A DNA stretch of 11,683 nucleotides from Nitrospira sp. UBA6909. GTDB lineage: Bacteria; Nitrospirota; Nitrospiria; Nitrospirales; Nitrospiraceae. The notes beneath the pieces are model-generated. The model searched no databases. It saw only the letters and a list, made by a program, of their open reading frames with translations, and was not told the origin of the DNA. The translations under genes were made by a program, and so were the position numbers. The stretch spans positions 22,118 through 33,800 of the forward strand of contig DKBD01000223.1 in assembly GCA_002451055.1 (NCBI GenBank), read 5' to 3'. Shown here one piece after another: positions 6,773 through 11,683 of this stretch. Positions within the stretch are counted from its first letter, which is position 1. Each line of letters begins with the position of its first letter.

Positions 6773-6839
6773 GGCTCCACGTTGATTAACGGCGTTGTGT
6801 ATAAAACGCAATGCCATTGCACGCACAATGGGGGTTGAG

Positions 6840-9068
6840 TCAGACGTCCAGATCAGCCGGTGTGACGCCGAGAGGACGAAGCACCGCCAGGGCGGCTTTG
6901 CACAAGAGGGCATCATAGGCAGCGGCATCGTAACTCCAGGTGCCACCGAGGCCGGCGACCGCTCGGACACGGTCGGGAGGGTAGGGCGCCTCGGCGTCAG
7001 TGATAATGTAATGAATCGAGTCTCCGGCCTGAAGCAACACGCCTCGCGCCAGGAGTTCCTGCGCCGCAATCATCGACAGGGTCTGATGGCGGTAGGTCTG
7101 TGGATCCCGTGAGAGCGATTTGGCGATGGCCAATTCCTCGACGGTGGCATGCCCATCGTGGAGGTGGCGCCGATAGGCGCGGATGACCTTCAATGCTGCG
7201 GGAATCCGCTCCTGGAATTCGGCGAGCGTTCGCGCCTCGCTGAGACAGCGCAACATCTCCGCTTGCGCCCGTTTGACGAGCAATGGCGCATCGCTGCGCC
7301 GCAGTTCGATGCCGCGGATTTTCATGCCTCCGTGGTCGAACAGGCCGACAAACTGATTCGGCACTGGCATGCGAGGATTGACACGCGAAGGTAGGAACCC
7401 GATCCAGCGATAGATACCTTCCACATTGATCGCAAGTCCCGTCTGTTCCGTAATCATCCGGGCGAGGCTGTCGTAGTCCTCCCGTGCCGCTCCGGGCTTC
7501 TGGAGCCAGAGCGAATCGACGATGGCGTGCAGCAGCCGATAGCCTTGTCGCTCGGCAGTTTCCTTCGCCTGCAGCAGGATATCGCGGCTGTAGGCAGTTA
7601 CCGATTCGTGGGCTTCAATCCTGCCGAACCGGGCGTTCTTATACCCGAGATACCCGAACGAGACAACGAGCAGCCACTTGAGTGCCGTCTGCCGCTGGTC
7701 CAGCACGGTCCGTGCGGCGGGATTGGTGGCCGCCGCCAGGAGCCGTTTATATCGCGCGCGTTTGTCGAGTAACGGGGCGAGCGTGCGGGGCACCAGCCCT
7801 TCGCGGCGGCGGCAGGTGTGATGGCTGAGTTCAGGCACCCGAGCTGCGGGGTCATAGCGGCAACAGCGGCAATTCACCGTCTCGGGCGAGATGTTGAAGC
7901 GCACCATGATGGACGGGTACATGGAGGAAAAGTCGAGTTCACCGACCTGTTCGTGATAGCCGAGAATCGGCGCAAAGACCAGCCCTCCTTGGTCGGTCTG
8001 AAGCAAGTCGAGGGCCGACCTGAACGATTCCGGCTCCTGTTTCCGGTGGGGGATCAGGAGGCCGTCGCGACAGGCTGTCTCCAACTGCATTGATGTGATA
8101 CCGGTTCCCGTCGTCGTGCGGGCCATCTGTTGAAGGTCGACTTTGGCGACTCGGGCTTGCTCGATTAGGCCTGCCAAGCCTGTCTCGGTCAAGGCGAAGG
8201 AATTGTGGCGATCGAGATGCAGCCGACCCGATAAGGTGCGGGCTCCGGCATGGGACACGATGCGCCCGTAGGAAAAGTACGAGTGCGGCTTCTTCGTCCC
8301 AACCGGCCGCTGTTCGTCTCGATTTAACGTCAGCGGCAGGCGCAGCCGTTCTGCTATGGCCATCAGACGCGGCAAGAGAAACGAGTCGCCCCAATCCGTG
8401 AGCAGGATGTCGGGATTATGACGGGTCAGCAAGGTGTCGAGCCGGTGGATCAGCGCGGCGCTGTCGCCTTCCAATACACGCTCTTCTCCGTCGATCCGTA
8501 CGACGAGCGCGCCGCATCCGCCGTGATTCGGGTTAGGCGAGGGACTATCCGGCGACAACTCCATGATTGTGAGTGGAGGCGCGACATAATCGGTGTCCCA
8601 TGGCGAGTCCAGGGTGTGGATTGTGCGAACCAAGCGGGCGGATGTCAGTTCAGCTTCGCAGCGGGCCAATGGAAAGAGCTGGCGGTCGTAAAAGTATCGC
8701 TGCGGCAGCGAGATGTCGACGTGGAAAAATTGCGCGCCGGGACAGGCCTGGATCAGCCGGTGGGCGATCTGTGAAAACTGCGCCGGAGCATCGACGGCGA
8801 TTTCCAGCACGGCTGTCGGCTGGAGCGCGCCGAGTTCATATCGTTCGACGCGGCGGGTGCTGATGCGCCAGGACCCTCGTTGAAGCAGTTGGAGCGCGTA
8901 ATCGAGGAGGGGGGGCGGCGCAGCCAGATAGAGGGTGGGCACGAACGGATCGACGGCGCGGAGACGGCGTCCGTCTTCGCCGAGGAGCCAGACGACCATG
9001 CCGTCATGCGCCGGATAGACATCAAGAAGCCATCCCCGGATTCGAGTTGTGGAGTAAATGGGTTTCAA
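6840..9068 (-). CDS. Family B DNA polymerase, PolB2-like, with altered catalytic motifs
   Basis: This 742-residue polymerase is the last gene of a lexA-like operon. Polymerase motif A is intact (DFSSMYPSI, 379-387). Motif B is degenerate (LKWLLVVSFGYLG, 463-475): K464 is kept, but the usual Asn-Ser before the Tyr-Gly is Val-Val. Motif C reads HAIVDS (514-519), so only D518 of the usual Asp-Thr-Asp remains. KIRGIELRR (583-591) and a helical thumb follow. The 3'-5' exonuclease domain is present but its acidic residues are missing: LTIMEL (166-171) replaces the DIE motif, SFLLPRL (229-235) replaces the NxxFD motif, and no YxxxD is seen. This suggests no proofreading. A Cys/His cluster (C400, C402, C403, H416 or H417, C419) follows motif A and may bind zinc. 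The start is TTG at 9068, overlapping the previous gene by 47 bases. The next ATG (M24) would remove the conserved-looking GWLLDVYP segment. E. coli Pol II is a distant relative. The likely role is damage-inducible synthesis. Confidence 0.9.
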   Translation of the reverse strand: MKPIYSTTRIRGWLLDVYPAHDGMVVWLLGEDGRRLRAVDPFVPTLYLAAPPPLLDYALQLLQRGSWRISTRRVERYELGALQPTAVLEIAVDAPAQFSQIAHRLIQACPGAQFFHVDISLPQRYFYDRQLFPLARCEAELTSARLVRTIHTLDSPWDTDYVAPPLTIMELSPDSPSPNPNHGGCGALVVRIDGEERVLEGDSAALIHRLDTLLTRHNPDILLTDWGDSFLLPRLMAIAERLRLPLTLNRDEQRPVGTKKPHSYFSYGRIVSHAGARTLSGRLHLDRHNSFALTETGLAGLIEQARVAKVDLQQMARTTTGTGITSMQLETACRDGLLIPHRKQEPESFRSALDLLQTDQGGLVFAPILGYHEQVGELDFSSMYPSIMVRFNISPETVNCRCCRYDPAARVPELSHHTCRRREGLVPRTLAPLLDKRARYKRLLAAATNPAARTVLDQRQTALKWLLVVSFGYLGYKNARFGRIEAHESVTAYSRDILLQAKETAERQGYRLLHAIVDSLWLQKPGAAREDYDSLARMITEQTGLAINVEGIYRWIGFLPSRVNPRMPVPNQFVGLFDHGGMKIRGIELRRSDAPLLVKRAQAEMLRCLSEARTLAEFQERIPAALKVIRAYRRHLHDGHATVEELAIAKSLSRDPQTYRHQTLSMIAAQELLARGVLLQAGDSIHYIITDAEAPYPPDRVRAVAGLGGTWSYDAAAYDALLCKAALAVLRPLGVTPADLDV

Positions 9069-9312
9069 GGAGCGTGACTTTCTGCTGCAAAGCCGTGACG
9101 TGTTTGTGTTGCTCGATCAACATCGAGAGCAGCATCGCCTCGAACGGCGTGTCGTGCGCAAGGTAGGCGCCGGCCGGCGCATGGTGGCGGGCGGCGGCGA
9201 ACAGGGCATCGAAGGCCTGCTGATCCTCCTGGCGCAACGCCCGGCGGTACCGTCGCCAGGAGTCGATTTCCTGCTGAACCAATTGCGTGAAGGTGGCAAG
9301 CGTGCGTCCCAT
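9022..9312 (-). CDS. Small helical protein between the RecA-like and PolB genes
   Basis: The 96-residue protein begins MGRTLATFTQLVQQEIDSW. It is strongly helical and charged, with the segment WRRYRRALRQEDQQAFDALF, then AARHHAPAGAYLAHDTPFE, and a C-terminal stretch with a heptad-like pattern (LIEQHKHVTALQQKVTLLE) that could form a coiled coil. I do not recognise a named family. The ATG at 9312 is 2 bases after the stop of the RecA-like gene. An upstream ATG at 9354 would overlap that gene by 40 bases and is less likely. The 3' end overlaps the polymerase gene by 47 bases, so translation of the two is probably coupled. By position it may be a subunit or adaptor of the polymerase, comparable in place to the linker proteins of mutagenesis cassettes; this is inference. 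Confidence 0.8.
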   Translation of the reverse strand: MGRTLATFTQLVQQEIDSWRRYRRALRQEDQQAFDALFAAARHHAPAGAYLAHDTPFEAMLLSMLIEQHKHVTALQQKVTLLETHLLHNSNPGMAS

Positions 9313-9314
9313 AA

Positions 9315-10025
9315 CTACAACCGGTTCCAGACAGAACGCGGAACGGTCCAGCATTTTGAGTCGGCCGTGTCTTGTTCGTAGAGCCGGACTCCCTCCTCAG
9401 TTTCGCGCACATCAATGGCTCGGTGCGCATGTGCCCGGAGGATGGAGAGAAATCCACGCCGAGCGTAGGAGGCTTTCGCCGGCAGCGAGCTGGCGCACAG
9501 GATGTGGATGTTTTGCTGTGCCAGATGTTGGAGCGCGAGCAGCATCGTGCGGAAAAGCCGCGCCGCTTCCTGGTCAGGCACCGCCTCGTCGTACAACGTT
9601 TCGAGCGGGCCGGAGAGGATCACCCACCGCGCGGCATAACGCTGGATGGCCGAAGCGAGACAATCCGTCACCAGTCGGACCATTTGGTGGCAGGTGAAGG
9701 CTCGGGACACGTGAATTTGCTGGAGCACGCGACTCGGTGTTACGCGGTTCGCACGGGCCAGCCGTCCGACCAGGAACGGGTCGAAGATGTTGGCGCCGGC
9801 CAAATACAGCACCGTCTCACCAGCCATTGCACGGTCCACCGCGGCGCACAGCCCCAGCCGATAGACTGCGGCATGGCCGGATAGGACGATCAGGCCTGCA
9901 GGCGGCGCGGCCGGAAGCGTACTCTGCCGGAGCATGGCCAGCACATCACTCGGTTTTCCGACGGCCCCGTTCCCTTGTTGGGTCTCGACGGGAGAGGCAA
10001 GAGGCTGTTGCGCAACGGTCGCCAT
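9315..10025 (-). CDS. RecA/ImuA-like protein without a P-loop
   Basis: This 236-residue protein has the layout of the RecA/RadA core. The Walker A position reads GLIVLSGHAAVYRLGLC (44-60), with no GK[ST] and so no nucleotide-binding lysine. Next come a strand TVLYLAGANIFDPF (71-84), a helix VGRLARANRV, a segment LQQIHVSRAFTCHQM (101-115) reminiscent of RadA/Rad51, a Walker-B-like strand RWVILSG (133-139) without the acidic end, and INIH-type strand NIHILCASS (172-180). The organisation recalls ImuA/SulA-like proteins, which share the RecA fold but degenerate ATPase motifs and work with mutagenic polymerases. A good Shine-Dalgarno (GAGGAAA) precedes the ATG. The gene starts 9 bases after the lexA-like stop and ends 2 bases before the small gene. 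It probably recruits or positions the polymerase at damage; it should not hydrolyse ATP. Confidence 0.85.
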   Translation of the reverse strand: MATVAQQPLASPVETQQGNGAVGKPSDVLAMLRQSTLPAAPPAGLIVLSGHAAVYRLGLCAAVDRAMAGETVLYLAGANIFDPFLVGRLARANRVTPSRVLQQIHVSRAFTCHQMVRLVTDCLASAIQRYAARWVILSGPLETLYDEAVPDQEAARLFRTMLLALQHLAQQNIHILCASSLPAKASYARRGFLSILRAHAHRAIDVRETEEGVRLYEQDTADSKCWTVPRSVWNRL

Positions 10026-10034
10026 CCTATTTCC

Positions 10035-10577
10035 TCACGATTCAATATGGCGGATCACCGCCGTCACTATGCCCTGAATCCGCAAGTCGTCGTCGGGGGA
10101 GACAGCGATCGGTAGCATCGCCGTATTCGCCGGATGGAGTTCGACTCGCCCCTCTGTTCGGTAATACTTCTTGATCGTCGCCTCGTTGTTCACGAGCGCC
10201 ACGACTGTCTGCCCATTGTGCGCCGTGTCCTGCTTCCTCACCACCACCAGATCGCCGGGAAGAATGCCGTCGTCCTTCATCGACTCGCCCTTGACGCGCA
10301 GCACGAAAGCCTCCCCGCCCTTGTGCAGGGGCGGGAGGAGGTCGATGACGTCCGTTTGCGGAATTGGTTCGATCGGCGCACCAGCCGCCACCAATCCCAG
10401 CAGCGGGAGTTGGGCTGCGCCGAGCCGATCCAGCGCCATTTCTACCGCCAAGGGGATTTCCCAAGTACCGGCCTCGTAACGGCTGATTGTCATGCGGCTG
10501 AGCTGTAGGACCTCCGCCAACTTGGCCTGCGTGTATCCGAGTCGCTGCCTGGTCTGTTTGAATTGCCCGGTCGTCAT
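10035..10577 (-). CDS. LexA-like self-cleaving repressor, Cro/CI HTH plus S24 peptidase
   Basis: This 180-residue protein has an N-terminal XRE-type helix-turn-helix (about residues 5-37: KQTRQRLGYTQAKLAEVLQL, then SRMTISRYEAGTWEIP). An S24 LexA/UmuD-type domain follows. The self-cleavage site is A65-G66 in GLVAAGAPIEP. The catalytic Ser is S99 in LRVKGESM and the catalytic Lys is K136 in ATIKKYY. The 37-residue Ser-Lys spacing equals that of E. coli LexA. All residues for RecA-stimulated autocleavage are therefore present. It differs from canonical LexA in having a phage-CI-type DNA-binding domain. It heads the operon with the RecA-like, small and polymerase genes. The TGTnACA repeats overlapping its own -10 box imply autorepression. 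The transcript probably starts at or next to the ATG, making it leaderless as for lambda cI from its maintenance promoter. Confidence 0.94.
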   Translation of the reverse strand: MTTGQFKQTRQRLGYTQAKLAEVLQLSRMTISRYEAGTWEIPLAVEMALDRLGAAQLPLLGLVAAGAPIEPIPQTDVIDLLPPLHKGGEAFVLRVKGESMKDDGILPGDLVVVRKQDTAHNGQTVVALVNNEATIKKYYRTEGRVELHPANTAMLPIAVSPDDDLRIQGIVTAVIRHIES

Positions 10578-10593
10578 GTCACAAAATGTTACA
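10577..10593. promoter_or_regulatory. Putative operator, two TGTnACA sites 10 bp apart
   Basis: Plus strand reads TGTCACAAAATGTTACA. This is two copies of the self-complementary heptamer TGTnACA with starts 10 bp apart, one helical turn, forming a 17-bp near-perfect palindrome. It covers the -10 box and extends into the ATG of the lexA-like gene. Binding there would block RNA polymerase, as expected for an autorepressor; the assignment to this repressor is inferred from position. Confidence 0.7.
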
Positions 10594-10614
10594 TATTGAA
10601 GGATGGGCTGTCAA
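10578..10614 (-). promoter_or_regulatory. Sigma-70 promoter of the lexA-like/polymerase operon
   Basis: On the minus strand a perfect -35 TTGACA (10614-10609) is followed after exactly 17 bases by TAACAT (10591-10586), which matches four of six -10 consensus positions. Only 8 bases separate the -10 box from the ATG at 10577, so transcription should start within a base or two of the start codon. No Shine-Dalgarno sequence can fit, so a leaderless mRNA is predicted. Confidence 0.75.
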
Positions 10615-10785
10615 GGGCAGTCACGCCAGCCATGGTTCTCTGGAGAAAGACGCGAAGTTATGGATGAAGAATCTATGAGCCTATGCCCATGATGGATGTA
10701 TGGGATTGCGGAAAACGGTCAGCCAATCTGCGACAACGTATTCAAGAAGGAAAGAAGAGGCGAAGCGAGGGCGGTTATGGAGGCA

Positions 10786-11103
10786 TCATGACGGTGGTTT
10801 GTCTTGTCCGCATTTCCAGCAGGCGCCGAATTGGTTCTCATGACGCTCGCCGCATCCGCGGCAAGTCCAGTGGCCTTGGTTTGATTGTAGCGCAGCCGTC
10901 TCGTCTTCGATCAATTGCCGCGCCTTGTCGTAATCTTGATCGTGGAGCACCCACACCTCCGGAAAGACCTCCGCAAAGGGAATTTCTCCGGCAAGGCCTG
11001 ATGCGCGCTGGTTCTTGATCATGCACTGGATGCCGGCCTGCTCAAGCCGATCCTTGCGCATCTCGACCTCGACCAAGTTTTGCGAGACGAAGATCTTTTT
11101 CAT
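10786..11103 (-). CDS. DUF2007-type protein with C-terminal zinc ribbon
   Basis: This 105-residue protein begins MKKIFVSQNLVEVEMRKDRL, followed by EQAGIQCMIKNQ and PEVWVLHDQDYDKARQLIED, the pattern of the DUF2007 family (a small alpha/beta domain described as a putative signal-transducing protein of unproven function). After a short linker comes a four-cysteine zinc ribbon, WTCRGCGERHENQFGACWKC, with C81, C84, C95 and C98. The frame extends upstream to 11160, but the ATG at 11103 begins exactly where DUF2007 proteins normally do, with basic residues before a beta strand. Only a weak GAGAA precedes it. It lies 208 bases before the lexA-like operon on the same strand; the strong promoter between them argues that it is a separate unit. 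No signal peptide or membrane segment, so cytoplasmic. Confidence 0.87.
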   Translation of the reverse strand: MKKIFVSQNLVEVEMRKDRLEQAGIQCMIKNQRASGLAGEIPFAEVFPEVWVLHDQDYDKARQLIEDETAALQSNQGHWTCRGCGERHENQFGACWKCGQDKPPS

Positions 11104-11436
11104 TGAAGGCGAATTCTCGCAAGGTTTCCCTGCTTCTGCAACCCTGCAAATTGGCTGCATGATTACGAAGTGTGTGCATGGGCAAGTAGACTCTTCGCCC
11201 TTGGCGTGTTAGAGTGGTACACGCTACGAACTACGGGCTCGTCTCGCGCTTCCCTCCCCGATACGGTTCTCGCGCGAATCGTTTGTGTATCTCTGGCGTG
11301 TGGTGGTGATCCTCTAGGTCTGCACCGCTTTCCTGGTGAGAGTGTAACAGGTGTTTGCGGTGCATGGCTCCGTCCCTGCCTATGGGCACATCGGCGGCGC
11401 GGATGTCTCATCGTGTGTCACCTCAGGAGTATGGCT
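11104..11436. other. 333-base intergenic region between divergent genes
   Basis: Must carry promoters for the DUF2007 gene and the plus-strand gene at 11437, but no well-spaced -35/-10 pair stands out. The one visible structure is GCGTGT (11204-11209) pairing with ACACGC (11219-11224) around a 9-base spacer, which could be an operator or a weak hairpin. No convincing small gene or RNA was found. Confidence 0.45.
11425..11429 (+). promoter_or_regulatory. Shine-Dalgarno AGGAG for the gene at 11437
   Basis: AGGAG lies 7 bases before the ATG at 11437. An in-frame ATG at 11431 would leave only one base of spacing and is unlikely to be used. Confidence 0.7.
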
Positions 11437-11683
11437 ATGAACAGGACAGCATTTATCAAGAGCATGCAGTCAAAGAAGCGAAAACGTACTCCCGTACAGA
11501 AGTTGAAAATTCGGTGGGAACTGCTGGGGCTGTCCGCGCCTCAGGAAAGAGGGGCTTCGGTTTCCATTGAGTCAATCCGGGAAGAGGTGTCTTCCTTGGC
11601 AAGTCGTGGGCTTGGACAGGGAGCGCGTTCTCGCGTGAAGGATGTGCCGTCTGAAGAAGTACCGAAGACCGACAAACGCCGCG
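11437..11683 (+). CDS. Start of a basic protein of unknown function, cut by the window edge
   Basis: The frame is open from the ATG at 11437 to the last base, giving 82 codons, so only the N-terminus is visible. It begins MNRTAFIKSMQSKKRKRTPV and continues QKLKIRWELLGLSAPQERG, then a Ser/Glu-rich stretch (SIESIREEVSSLASRG) and another basic segment. The KKRKR cluster and high Lys/Arg content suggest contact with nucleic acid or another acidic partner, but that is only composition. There is no signal peptide, and I do not recognise a family. The gene points away from the DUF2007 gene and is not obviously linked to the damage-response operon. Confidence 0.6.
   Translation, partial: MNRTAFIKSMQSKKRKRTPVQKLKIRWELLGLSAPQERGASVSIESIREEVSSLASRGLGQGARSRVKDVPSEEVPKTDKRR

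Noticed and set aside
9313..9354. Upstream ATG at 9354 as start of the small operon protein
   Set aside because: It would overlap the RecA-like gene by 40 bases and add a non-helical leader, while the ATG at 9312 lies neatly after the preceding stop.
10577..10593. Canonical E. coli-type SOS box
   Set aside because: The sequence lacks CTG-N10-CAG; the TGTnACA pair fits a different, CI-like operator.
10683..11018. 111-codon plus-strand frame
   Set aside because: Mostly antisense to the DUF2007 gene, whose zinc ribbon and domain match are clear.

Overview
The window is GC-rich bacterial chromosome with tightly packed genes, mostly on the minus strand. The gene mix (HEAT-repeat proteins, a DUF1566 exported protein, a LexA-like/RecA-like/family B polymerase operon) would suit a Nitrospira-like member of the Nitrospirota, but that is an impression from gene content. 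No rRNA or other lineage marker is present to confirm it.

Layout. (1) Positions 1-3675, minus strand: an operon-like run read from right to left. It encodes an exported alkaline-phosphatase-superfamily protein with an eroded metal site, a small exported protein of unknown function, a 451-residue HEAT-repeat protein, and a second HEAT-repeat protein cut by the left edge of the window. (2) 3676-4067: a possible small, perhaps frameshifted, plus-strand gene and a strong hairpin. (3) 4068-4628, minus: an exported DUF1566 protein. (4) 4629-5349: 721 bases without a convincing gene. (5) 5350-6618, plus: an alpha/beta-hydrolase-fold protein whose nucleophile serine is replaced by glycine. (6) 6619-6839: the junction of two convergent genes, holding a 64-base REP-like inverted repeat. 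(7) 6840-10577, minus: a four-gene operon, lexA-like > recA-like > small helical protein > family B DNA polymerase. It has a promoter with a perfect -35 box and a repeated TGTnACA operator over the -10 box. (8) 10786-11103, minus: a DUF2007 protein with a C-terminal zinc ribbon. (9) 11437 to the right edge, plus: the start of a very basic unknown protein.

The centrepiece is region 7. The first gene encodes a repressor with a Cro/CI-type helix-turn-helix and a complete self-cleaving S24 domain (Ala-Gly site, Ser, Lys), so it should be inactivated by RecA filaments after DNA damage. It appears to control its own operon. The downstream genes look like an analogue of the ImuA-ImuB-DnaE2 mutagenesis cassette. 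The RecA-like protein lacks a P-loop, as ImuA-type proteins do, and the polymerase is a family B enzyme resembling the archaeal PolB2 clade: its exonuclease residues are gone and motif C has lost one of its two aspartates. The likely role is inducible damage tolerance or translesion synthesis.

A second theme is loss of catalytic residues. The phosphatase-like, hydrolase-like, RecA-like and polymerase proteins all keep their fold signatures but have lost canonical active-site residues, each in an otherwise intact reading frame.
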